A DNA stretch of 64,000 nucleotides from Streptococcus oralis (GTDB lineage: Bacteria; Bacillota; Bacilli; Lactobacillales; Streptococcaceae): the NCBI RefSeq assembly GCF_021497945.1, contig NZ_CP046524.1, forward strand, positions 531,501-595,500, in the 5' to 3' direction. The number at the start of each line of letters is the position of its first letter. The stretch's first letter is position 1. The notes beneath the pieces were generated by a model. It had not been told where the DNA came from. It did no database searches and saw only the letters and a program-made list of their open reading frames with translations. The translations under genes were made by a program, and so were the position numbers. Below, one piece after another: positions 54,434-62,280 of this stretch.

Positions 54434-55879
54434 TTATAGGTAACGTTCTGCGATAGCTGCGTCTCCAGGATAGTCTTCTTTCTTTCCTTGGACGATTTGG
54501 TAGCAATCAGCTCCCTTACCTGCAATAATCACGGCATCAAGTTCTTGATTTGTGATGGCCATCGCCGCCTTGATGGCTTCTTCACGATCGGCAATCTTTT
54601 CAACAGGATGACTGATGTAGCTGCTGATTTCATCTGCAATCACCATTGGATCTTCATAGTTGGGGTCATCAGCGGTGAGAAAGACTTGAATCTCAGGATG
54701 TTGATTGAGAAGGAGTCCAAAGTCTTTGCGACGACTTTCACCCTTGTTTCCAGTCGAACCGAGAACCAGAGCGATTTTTCCAGTTTGATGGGTTTCAACC
54801 ACATTGATGAGTTTTTTCAGACTGTCTCCATTGTGAGCATAGTCGATGAAGACCTTGGCTCCATTTTTCTGCGTGAGGACTTCCATACGTCCAGGAACGC
54901 GGGTTGCAGCGATCCCTTTTTTGACGTCTTCAAGACTGGCACCTAGACGAAGACAGGCAAGTCCTGCAGCAACTGCATTTTCTTGGTTAAAGTGGCCAAT
55001 GAGTTGGATATCATAATCACCAGCGAATTTACCTGTAGCTGAAAAGCTAAAGGCTTTGGAGTTCTCGATTTGGTTACTTGACTGGCTACCATAGAAGTCA
55101 TGGCCTTGATTTGCCACTTGTTCTTTTAAGACTGAAAAATGGTCCATGTCGCTATTAATGACAACTGCTCGGCTATTCTCCATCAAGAGACGTTTGTGGT
55201 AGAAGTAATCTTCAAAACTAGGATGCTCAATCGGACCGATATGATCAGGGCTGATATTGAGGAACACTCCTACATCAAAAGTCAGACCATAGACGCGTTT
55301 GACCAGATAGGCTTGACTAGAGACTTCCATGATGAGATGGGTTCTACCATTCTTAACAGCCTGAGCCATCATATCAAAGAGATCAATGCTCTCAGGAGTT
55401 GTGAGGGCAGATTTAAAGAAGGTCTTACCATCTAAGGTTGTATTCATGGTAGACAGCATAGCTGGGCGACGGTGTTGAGCCAAGATGTTATAGGCAAAAT
55501 AGGCCGCTGTTGTCTTACCCTTAGTCCCAGTGAAAGCGATAATTTTGAGCTTTTCTTGTGGATTGCCATAAAATTCCATAGCAATCAAACTCATGGCTTT
55601 TTTGATATCGTTCACAACGATGACGGGGATACCGACTTCGTAGTCCTTTTCTGCGACATACCAAGCCAAACCTTGACTTATAGCAGAAATGAGATATTCT
55701 TTTTTAAAGGCAGCGCCTTTGGCAAAAAAAAGAGTGCCTTCTTTTACTTTTCTGCTGTCGTAACCGATGCTATCAAAAACAACTTCACTGCAGTTGTAGT
55801 GGTAATGACCTTGGTCAATAATCTCACGAAAAAGGCCATCTTTCTTTAAAATATCTAATACGGTTTCAATCTTAATCAT
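54434..55879 (-). CDS. murE: UDP-MurNAc-L-Ala-D-Glu:L-lysine ligase
   Basis: Cytosolic ATP-dependent ligase that adds L-lysine as the third residue of the peptidoglycan stem peptide. The ATP loop is GTKGKTT (about residues 110-116), 'STMNTTLDG', 'EVSSQAYLV' and '[13 protein letters not shown]' follow, and the C-terminal '[10 protein letters not shown]' replaces the DNPR motif of diaminopimelate-adding enzymes. The 481-residue protein resembles pneumococcal MurE very closely. The ATG at 55879 is chosen; an in-frame TTG 21 bases upstream lies within the promoter. Only a weak AGAAAG precedes the ATG, which is 7 bases after a -10 box. Confidence 0.95.
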   Translation of the reverse strand: MIKIETVLDILKKDGLFREIIDQGHYHYNCSEVVFDSIGYDSRKVKEGTLFFAKGAAFKKEYLISAISQGLAWYVAEKDYEVGIPVIVVNDIKKAMSLIAMEFYGNPQEKLKIIAFTGTKGKTTAAYFAYNILAQHRRPAMLSTMNTTLDGKTFFKSALTTPESIDLFDMMAQAVKNGRTHLIMEVSSQAYLVKRVYGLTFDVGVFLNISPDHIGPIEHPSFEDYFYHKRLLMENSRAVVINSDMDHFSVLKEQVANQGHDFYGSQSSNQIENSKAFSFSATGKFAGDYDIQLIGHFNQENAVAAGLACLRLGASLEDVKKGIAATRVPGRMEVLTQKNGAKVFIDYAHNGDSLKKLINVVETHQTGKIALVLGSTGNKGESRRKDFGLLLNQHPEIQVFLTADDPNYEDPMVIADEISSYISHPVEKIADREEAIKAAMAITNQELDAVIIAGKGADCYQIVQGKKEDYPGDAAIAERYL

Positions 55880-55886
55880 ACTTTCT

Positions 55887-55937
55887 ATTATAAACTTCAA
55901 GCCCGAATTTTACAAGTAACAAGGAAAAGTTTATAAT
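55887..55937. promoter_or_regulatory. Divergent overlapping promoters of murE and the flippase gene
   Basis: Plus strand: -35 TTTACA (55909-55914), 17 bases, -10 TATAAT (55932-55937). Minus strand: -35 TTGTAA (55910-55915), 17 bases, -10 TATAAT (55887-55892). The two -35 boxes overlap by five base pairs, so polymerase could occupy only one side at a time. The plus -10 lies inside an inverted repeat (55922-55958). Confidence 0.75.
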
Positions 55938-55958
55938 GGAAGATAAGGAACTTTTCCT
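55922..55958. repeat. Inverted repeat flanking the flippase -10 box, operator candidate
   Basis: AGGAAAAGTT (55922-55931) and AACTTTTCCT (55949-55958) are perfect 10-base inverted copies 17 bases apart, with TATAAT between them. The left arm lies upstream of the expected transcription start, so the dyad cannot form an RNA hairpin and would act as DNA. Confidence 0.6.
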
Positions 55959-55984
55959 AGTTATCAAAATTGAATGAGGAAACT

Positions 55985-57607
55985 ATGTCTAACGAAAACA
56001 ATCACCAGCAAGCCCAAATGTTGCGAGGGACTGCCTGGCTAACAGCTAGTAACTTTATCAGTCGCCTTCTTGGGGCGATTTACATTATCCCCTGGTACAT
56101 CTGGATGGGAACTTATGCCGCTAAGGCAAATGGTCTCTTTACCATGGGCTACAATATTTACGCCTGGTTCTTGCTGATTTCGACAGCGGGTATCCCAGTT
56201 GCGGTCGCCAAACAAGTGGCTAAGTACAATACCATGCGAGAAGAAGAGCACAGCTTTGCCTTGATTCGGAGTTTTCTAGGCTTTATGACGGGCTTGGGAC
56301 TAGTCTTTGCCTTGGTCTTGTATCTCTTTTCTCCCTGGTTAGCAGACTTATCAGGTGTGGGGAAAGACCTAATTCCTATCATGCAGAGCTTGGCATGGGC
56401 GGTCTTGATTTTCCCATCTATGAGTGTCATCCGGGGCTTCTTCCAAGGGATGAACAACCTGAAACCCTATGCTATGAGTCAAATCGCTGAGCAGGTGATC
56501 CGTGTTATCTGGATGTTGTTGGCTACTTTCATCATCATGAAAATCGGATCAGGGGATTACTTATCAGCGGTTACTCAGTCTACCTTTGCAGCCTTTGTGG
56601 GGATGGTGGCAAGTTTTGCAGTTTTGATTTATTTTCTTTCTAAGGAGGGACTGCTCCAAAAGGTATTTGAAACACGAGATAAGATTAATAGCAAGCGACT
56701 CTTGGTTGATACCATCAAGGAAGCCATTCCCTTTATCCTGACAGGATCAGCCATCCAGCTCTTCCAGATTTTAGACCAGATGACCTTCATCAATAGCATG
56801 ACCTGGTTTACCAACTACAGCAATGAAGACTTGGTTGTTATGTTTTCTTATTTCTCTGCCAATCCCAATAAAATCACCATGATTTTAATCTCTGTTGGTG
56901 TCTCGATTGGAAGTGTCGGCTTGCCGCTGTTAACGGAGAACTATGTGAAAGGCGACTTGCAGGCGGCGGCTCGTCTTGTCCAAGATAGTCTAACCATGCT
57001 CTTTATGTTTCTTTTACCAGCAACAGTTGGGGTCGTCATGGTAGGGGAGCCTCTCTATACAGTTTTTTACGGTAAGCCAGATAGTTTGGCTATGGGCTTG
57101 TTTGTCTTTGCGGTTTTACAGTCTACTATTTTAGGCTTGTATATGGTCTTGTCTCCTATGCTTCAGGCTATGTTTCGCAATCGCAAGGCAGTTCTTTACT
57201 TTGTCTATGGATCAATTGCTAAGCTAGTCTTGCAGTTACCAGCTATTGCCATTTTCCATAGTTATGGTCCCTTGATTTCAACGACCATCGGTCTCATCAT
57301 TCCAAATTTTTTGATGTACCGAGATATTTGTCAGGTGACGGGTGCACGTCGTAAGATTATCTTAAAACGGACAATTTTGATTATGATTTTGACAATGGTC
57401 ATGTTTATTCTGGTTGGTTTTCTACAGTGGATTTTAGGATTTTTCTTCCAACCAAGTGGACGCTTCTCGAGTTTCCTTTATGTAGCCCTCATCGGAGGTC
57501 TCGGTGGAGGGCTCTATGGTTTAATGAGTCTTGGCACTCACCTATTGGATAAGATTATTGGGAAACCTCAAGCAGACCGCCTACGAGCAAAATTTAAACG
57601 ATCTTAA
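55985..57607 (+). CDS. MOP/MATE-superfamily polysaccharide transporter, MurJ/YtgP-like lipid II flippase candidate
   Basis: A 540-residue integral membrane protein with about 14 predicted helices and a start region 'MLRGTAWLTASNFISRLLGAIYIIPW' typical of the YtgP/MurJ group, plus 'NNLKPYAMSQIAEQVIRV'. Members flip undecaprenyl-linked wall precursors. Its divergent pairing with murE supports a wall role. The ATG at 55985 with TGAGGAAAC is chosen over an in-frame TTG at 55970. Confidence 0.88.
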   Translation: MSNENNHQQAQMLRGTAWLTASNFISRLLGAIYIIPWYIWMGTYAAKANGLFTMGYNIYAWFLLISTAGIPVAVAKQVAKYNTMREEEHSFALIRSFLGFMTGLGLVFALVLYLFSPWLADLSGVGKDLIPIMQSLAWAVLIFPSMSVIRGFFQGMNNLKPYAMSQIAEQVIRVIWMLLATFIIMKIGSGDYLSAVTQSTFAAFVGMVASFAVLIYFLSKEGLLQKVFETRDKINSKRLLVDTIKEAIPFILTGSAIQLFQILDQMTFINSMTWFTNYSNEDLVVMFSYFSANPNKITMILISVGVSIGSVGLPLLTENYVKGDLQAAARLVQDSLTMLFMFLLPATVGVVMVGEPLYTVFYGKPDSLAMGLFVFAVLQSTILGLYMVLSPMLQAMFRNRKAVLYFVYGSIAKLVLQLPAIAIFHSYGPLISTTIGLIIPNFLMYRDICQVTGARRKIILKRTILIMILTMVMFILVGFLQWILGFFFQPSGRFSSFLYVALIGGLGGGLYGLMSLGTHLLDKIIGKPQADRLRAKFKRS

Positions 57608-57754
57608 CAAAATAGATTTATAAATAAAAGGAATAAATTGGGCTTTTCTACCATAAAAAGCTTAGTTTGTTCTCTTTTTTATTAAAAAGAGGGATAAAAA
57701 TCTAAAATTTGTAGAGAAAATAATATAATTTCGACCTTTTGTGATAGAAATCGC

Positions 57755-57783
57755 TTGACTAAATAAAACCAAAGCTGTATAAT
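57755..57783 (+). promoter_or_regulatory. Promoter of the AliB-like gene
   Basis: -35 TTGACT (57755-57760), 17-base spacer, -10 TATAAT (57778-57783). The preceding ~145 bases are AT-rich and contain no feature I could recognise. Confidence 0.85.
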
Positions 57784-57815
57784 AAGACAAATCTTTAAAA
57801 CAGGAGGTTCTGGAA

Positions 57816-59774
57816 ATGAAAAAGTCTAAGGCCAAGTATCTGACACTTGCAAGTGTCGTGTTAAGCGCAGGTATCTTACTGAGCGCATGTGGAAACTCAA
57901 GTAGTTCTTCTAAAACATATAACTATGTTTATTCGAGTGATCCATCTAGTTTGAACTATCTAGCAGAGAACCGTGCAACAACCAATGATATCGTTACCAA
58001 TCTGGTAGATGGTTTGATGGAAAATGACCAATATGGGAACTATGTTCCATCTTTGGCAGAGGATTGGACCGTTTCCAAGGACGGTTTGACTTATACCTAC
58101 AAACTTCGTAAAGATGCCAAGTGGTATACATACGAAGGTGAAGAATACGCACCTGTAACTGCTCAAGACTTTGTGACAGGTTTGAAATATGCGGCAGATA
58201 AAAAATCTGAAGCCTTGTACTTGGTTCAAGAATCTGTAGCAGGTTTGGATGACTATATCAACGGTAAAACAACAGACTTTTCAACTGTCGGTGTGAAGGC
58301 GATTGATGACCAAACAGTTCAGTACACTTTGACACGACCAGAGCCTTACTGGAATTCAAAAACAACATCCACCATTCTCTTCCCTGTCAATGCCGACTTC
58401 TTGAAATCAAAAGGGGATGATTTTGGTAAGGTAGATCCTTCTAGCATTTTGTACAATGGACCTTTCTTGATGAAATCTTTTGTTTCAAAATCTGTTATTG
58501 AATACAAGAAAAATCCAAATTACTGGGATGCTAAAAATGTCTTTGTGGACGATGTGAAATTGACTTACTATGATGGTAGTGACCAAGATGCCCTAGCTCG
58601 TAACTTTGTAGAAGGAGTCTACAGCTACGCTCGTCTCTATCCAAATAGCTCAAGCTTTGAAGGAATTAAAGAGAAGAACAAGGATAATATCATCTATAGT
58701 ATGCAAACCGCAACTTCTTATTACTTGAACTTCAATTTGGACAGAAAATCTTATAACTTCACGTCTAAATCCTCAGATATCGAAAAGAAATCAACCCAAG
58801 AAGCAGTTCTGAATAAAAACTTCCGCCAAGCCTTCAACTATGCTTACAACCGTACAGCCTATGGAGCTCAATCTCAAGGGGAAGACGGAGCAACGAAGAT
58901 TATTCGTAACTTGGTTGTACCTCCAACATTTGTAAGTATCAACGGAAAAGACTTTGGTGATGTTGTTTCAGAAAAGATGGTCAACTATGGCCAAGAATGG
59001 CAAGGAATCAACTTTGCAGATGCGCAAGATCCATACTACAATCCTGACAAGGCTAAAGCTAAATTTGCAGAAGCTAAGAAAGAATTGGAAGCTAAGGATG
59101 TGCAATTCCCAATCCACTTGGATGTATCTGTAGACCAATCATCTAAAAAAGGTGTACTTGAAGCGAGCTCTTTGAAACAATCCATCGAATCTGTTCTGGG
59201 AGCTGAGAATGTGGTTATCGATATCCAACAATTATCAACAGATGACTTCGATAATTCTAGCTACCTCGCTCAAACTGCAGCTCAAAAAGACTTTGATATC
59301 TATAATGGTGGTTGGGGTCCAGACTATCTAGACCCATCAACCTACCTCGATATCTTAAATGTCAATAACGGTGGTATGTTGCAAAACCTCGGTCTAGAAC
59401 CAGGTGAGGTCAATGACAAGGCTAAGGCAGTTGGTCTGGATACTTACACTCAAATGTTGGAAGAAGCGAACAAGGAGCAAGATCCAGCGAAACGTTATGA
59501 AAAATATGCTGAAGTTCAAGCTTGGCTCGTTGATAGCGCCCTTGCAATTCCAAACGTCTCCCTTGGTGGAACACCTGGCTTGAGAAAGACAGTTCCATTC
59601 TCAGCGCCATTCTCACAAGCAGGAAATAAGGGTGTCGAATCATACAAGTATCTCAAGTTACAAGATAAGACTGTAACGGCTGATGAGTATGAAAAAGCTA
59701 AAGAAAAATGGCTGAAAGAAAAAGAAGAATCAAATAAAAAGGCCCAAGAAGAACTGGCAAAACACGTTAAATAA
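57816..59774 (+). CDS. aliB: Oligopeptide-binding lipoprotein, AliB/AmiA class
   Basis: A 652-residue SBP_bac_5 family lipoprotein that supplies peptides to the Ami oligopeptide permease. The signal peptide ends in the lipobox LLSACG (Cys25), followed by a Ser-rich linker and the mature domain ('YNYVYSSDPSSLNYLAENRATT'). The C-terminus is a Lys/Glu-rich helix. No transporter genes adjoin it, consistent with orphan receptors AliA/AliB that share AmiCDEF encoded elsewhere. It resembles AliB most by position next to the flippase gene; the exact paralogue is inferred. CAGGAGG is the binding site. Confidence 0.88.
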   Translation: MKKSKAKYLTLASVVLSAGILLSACGNSSSSSKTYNYVYSSDPSSLNYLAENRATTNDIVTNLVDGLMENDQYGNYVPSLAEDWTVSKDGLTYTYKLRKDAKWYTYEGEEYAPVTAQDFVTGLKYAADKKSEALYLVQESVAGLDDYINGKTTDFSTVGVKAIDDQTVQYTLTRPEPYWNSKTTSTILFPVNADFLKSKGDDFGKVDPSSILYNGPFLMKSFVSKSVIEYKKNPNYWDAKNVFVDDVKLTYYDGSDQDALARNFVEGVYSYARLYPNSSSFEGIKEKNKDNIIYSMQTATSYYLNFNLDRKSYNFTSKSSDIEKKSTQEAVLNKNFRQAFNYAYNRTAYGAQSQGEDGATKIIRNLVVPPTFVSINGKDFGDVVSEKMVNYGQEWQGINFADAQDPYYNPDKAKAKFAEAKKELEAKDVQFPIHLDVSVDQSSKKGVLEASSLKQSIESVLGAENVVIDIQQLSTDDFDNSSYLAQTAAQKDFDIYNGGWGPDYLDPSTYLDILNVNNGGMLQNLGLEPGEVNDKAKAVGLDTYTQMLEEANKEQDPAKRYEKYAEVQAWLVDSALAIPNVSLGGTPGLRKTVPFSAPFSQAGNKGVESYKYLKLQDKTVTADEYEKAKEKWLKEKEESNKKAQEELAKHVK

Positions 59775-59791
59775 CCAGTCTATTCAACAGG

Positions 59792-59827
59792 AAAAACGAT
59801 AGTTCCTTAAGAAACTATCGTTTTTAT
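59792..59827 (+). terminator. Terminator after aliB
   Basis: Stem AAAAACGATAGTT / AACTATCGTTTTT with an 8-base loop. The MET box begins within its trailing T-rich run. Confidence 0.85.
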
Positions 59828-59843
59828 ATAGTTTGGAACTATA
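59827..59843 (+). promoter_or_regulatory. MET box upstream of metB
   Basis: TATAGTTTGGAACTATA matches the streptococcal MET-box TATAGTTTnAAACTATA except at one base. This palindrome is the predicted site of the LysR-type methionine regulator (MtaR/MetR). It lies 45 bases ahead of the extended -10 TGATACAAT (59885-59893), a position suited to activation. Confidence 0.75.
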
Positions 59844-59919
59844 ACTAGCTCTTGAAAACAAGAAAATGAGTTGGTGAAAATAAATGATACAATAGTTACT
59901 ATAGATTTGGAGGTATTGT

Positions 59920-61014
59920 ATGAGCAAAGAACTACACATCAACACAATTTTAGCCCAGGCGGGGATCAAGTCAGATAAGGCGACAGGTGCCTTGGTGACG
60001 CCGCTTCATTTTTCAACCACTTATCAGCATCCAGAGTTCGGTCAGTCTACGGGATTTGACTATACCCGTACTAAAAACCCAACTCGCAGTAAGGCGGAGG
60101 AGGTCTTGGCGGCAATCGAATCAGCAGACTATGCTCTAGCAACGAGCTCAGGTATGGCGGCGATTGTACTGGCTTTTAGTGTTTTTCCAGTAGGAAGTAA
60201 AGTCTTGGCTGTGCGCGATCTGTATGGGGGTTCTTTCCGTTGGTTTAACCAAGTCGAGCAAGATGGCCGGTTCCATTTTAACTATGCCAATACTGAAGCA
60301 GAGTTGATTGCTGAGTTAGAAAAGGATGTGGATGTTCTCTATATCGAAACACCAACCAATCCGTTGATGTTGGAATTTGATATTGCAAAACTAGCCAAAC
60401 TAGCTCATGCCAAGGGTGCCAAGGTAGTGGTAGACAATACCTTCTACAGCCCGATTTACCAACGTCCGATTGAAGAAGGTGCGGATATTGTTCTTCATTC
60501 AGCAACCAAGTATCTAGCAGGGCACAATGATGTCTTGGCTGGGGTGGTTGTGACTAATAGTTTAGAACTATATGAACAACTTTTCTATAATCTCAATACG
60601 ACAGGTGCGGTCTTGTCACCATTTGATAGTTATCAGTTGATTCGTGGTCTTAAAACTCTACCTCTTCGTATGGAGCGTTCTACAGCCAATGCCCAAGAAG
60701 TGGTTGCCTTTTTGAAGGCTTCATCTGCTGTCAAGGAAGTGCTCTATACTGGACGTGGGGGTATGATTTCCTTTAAAGTAGTGGATGAAAAGCGTATTCC
60801 TCATATTTTAAATAGCTTAAAGGTTTTCTCATTTGCTGAGAGTTTGGGTGGGGTAGAGAGTCTGATCACCTATCCGACGACGCAGACCCATGCGGATATT
60901 CCAGCAGAAGTGCGCCATTCTTATGGATTGACAGATGATCTTTTGCGTTTGTCTATTGGGATTGAGGATGCTAGAGATTTGATTGCGGACTTGCGCCAAG
61001 CTTTGGAGGGATAA
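59920..61014 (+). CDS. metB: Cystathionine gamma-synthase/beta-lyase family PLP enzyme
   Basis: A 364-residue Cys/Met metabolism PLP enzyme. The PLP Lys is in 'HSATKYLAGHNDVLAG' (about residue 195), with 'YTRTKNPTRSKAEEVLA' and 'ATSSGMAAI' near the cofactor phosphate. It could make cystathionine from an activated homoserine or cleave it; sequence alone does not separate these well. The MET box supports a methionine role. The C-S lyase gene follows after 7 bases. GGAGGT is the binding site. Confidence 0.88.
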   Translation: MSKELHINTILAQAGIKSDKATGALVTPLHFSTTYQHPEFGQSTGFDYTRTKNPTRSKAEEVLAAIESADYALATSSGMAAIVLAFSVFPVGSKVLAVRDLYGGSFRWFNQVEQDGRFHFNYANTEAELIAELEKDVDVLYIETPTNPLMLEFDIAKLAKLAHAKGAKVVVDNTFYSPIYQRPIEEGADIVLHSATKYLAGHNDVLAGVVVTNSLELYEQLFYNLNTTGAVLSPFDSYQLIRGLKTLPLRMERSTANAQEVVAFLKASSAVKEVLYTGRGGMISFKVVDEKRIPHILNSLKVFSFAESLGGVESLITYPTTQTHADIPAEVRHSYGLTDDLLRLSIGIEDARDLIADLRQALEG

Positions 61015-61021
61015 GATAGAT

Positions 61022-62188
61022 ATGGGAAAATATGATTTTACAAGCCTGCCCAATCGTTTTGGGCATCATACCTATAAATGGAAAGAAGCGGAAACTGATC
61101 GAGAACTTCTACCAGCCTGGATAGCAGATATGGACTTTGCGGTCTTGCCTGAGGTTCAACAAGCAGTACAAGCCTACGCAGATCAGTTGGTCTATGGCTA
61201 TACCTATGCTAGCGATGCTTTGATTGAGTCGGTTCAAGAATGGGAAGCCAGCCAACACGGTTATCACTTTGACAAGGATGCTCTCGTCTTTATCGAAGGA
61301 GTGGTGCCAGCTATTTCAATAGCTATTCAAGCCTTTACAAAAGAAGGTGAGGCTGTTCTGATTAATACACCGGTCTATCCACCTTTTGCTCGCAGTGTCA
61401 AGTTGAATAATCGTAGATTGATTACTAATTCTTTGGTGGAAAAGGATGGTCTGTTTGAGATTGACTTTGACCGGTTGGAGAAGGATATGGTGGGAGAGGA
61501 TGTGAAGCTTTATATCCTCTGCAATCCTCACAATCCTGGTGGACGTGTGTGGGAAAAGGAAGTGTTGGAAAAGATCGGAAATCTCTGCCAAAAACACGGT
61601 GTTTTGTTGGTTTCGGATGAGATTCACCAAGATTTGGCCCTCTTTGGTCACAAACACCAGTCTTTTAATACCGTAAATCCAGACTTCAAAAACTTTGCTC
61701 TTGTTTTGAGCAGTGCTACCAAGACTTTTAATATTGCTGGGACCAAGAATTCCTATGCTGTCATTGAAAATCCCAAGCTTCGTGTGGCTTTCCAAAAACG
61801 CCAGTTGGCCAATAACCAACATGAAATCTCAGGCTTGGGTTATTTGGCGACAGAAGCTGCCTACCGTTATGGTAAGGACTGGTTAGGAGAGTTAAAGGAA
61901 GTCATCGAGGACCACATTAACTATGTAGTGGATGTTTTGGGCAACGAAACCAAGATTAAGGTCATGAAACCACAAGGAACTTACTTGATTTGGCTTGATT
62001 TTTCAGCCTATGACCTAACGGATGACCGCTTGCAAGAGCTTTTGAAGAATGAAGCCAAGGTTATCTTGAACCGAGGTTTAGACTTTGGGGAGGAAGGAAG
62101 CCTTCATGCTCGCCTCAATGTAGCTATGCCGAAGTCAGTACTAGAAGAGGTTTGTCAACGCATCGTGACCACTTTTGCTACACTTTAA
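61022..62188 (+). CDS. MalY/PatB-type C-S lyase (cystathionine beta-lyase, aminotransferase fold)
   Basis: A 388-residue PLP enzyme that cleaves C-S bonds in cystathionine or cysteine, releasing homocysteine or hydrogen sulfide. 'ADMDFAVLPEVQQA' and 'YGYTYASDALIESVQEW' near the start and the PLP Lys in 'SSATKTFNIAGTKNSYA' (about residue 233) are diagnostic of the group. The ATG at 61022 is preferred; the frame extends 13 codons upstream into metB. Together with metB it forms a transsulfuration operon. Confidence 0.9.
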   Translation: MGKYDFTSLPNRFGHHTYKWKEAETDRELLPAWIADMDFAVLPEVQQAVQAYADQLVYGYTYASDALIESVQEWEASQHGYHFDKDALVFIEGVVPAISIAIQAFTKEGEAVLINTPVYPPFARSVKLNNRRLITNSLVEKDGLFEIDFDRLEKDMVGEDVKLYILCNPHNPGGRVWEKEVLEKIGNLCQKHGVLLVSDEIHQDLALFGHKHQSFNTVNPDFKNFALVLSSATKTFNIAGTKNSYAVIENPKLRVAFQKRQLANNQHEISGLGYLATEAAYRYGKDWLGELKEVIEDHINYVVDVLGNETKIKVMKPQGTYLIWLDFSAYDLTDDRLQELLKNEAKVILNRGLDFGEEGSLHARLNVAMPKSVLEEVCQRIVTTFATL

Positions 62189-62194
62189 AAATCG

Positions 62195-62231
62195 AGCCTT
62201 CTAGGAGAAAAGTCTTCCTAGAAGGCTATTT
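62195..62231 (+). terminator. Terminator after the C-S lyase gene
   Basis: Perfect 12-bp stem AGCCTTCTAGGA / TCCTAGAAGGCT with a 9-base loop, followed by ATTTT. Confidence 0.75.
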
Positions 62232-62246
62232 TCGTAGCGGAAAATG

Positions 62247-62255
62247 TGGTATAAT
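62247..62255 (+). promoter_or_regulatory. Extended -10 promoter of the SNF2 helicase gene
   Basis: TGGTATAAT at 62247-62255, 25 bases before the ATG at 62281; AAGGGG is the binding site. Confidence 0.65.
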
Positions 62256-62280
62256 GAAAAGATAAGATAAAGGGGTAACT

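Noticed and set aside
55880..55900. In-frame TTG start adding seven residues to MurE
   Set aside because: The added codons overlap the -10 box on the minus strand and no binding site precedes them.
57690..57730. CodY box upstream of aliB
   Set aside because: The AATTTGTAGAGAAAAT-like stretch has too many mismatches to the AATTTTCWGAAAATT consensus in an AT-rich region.
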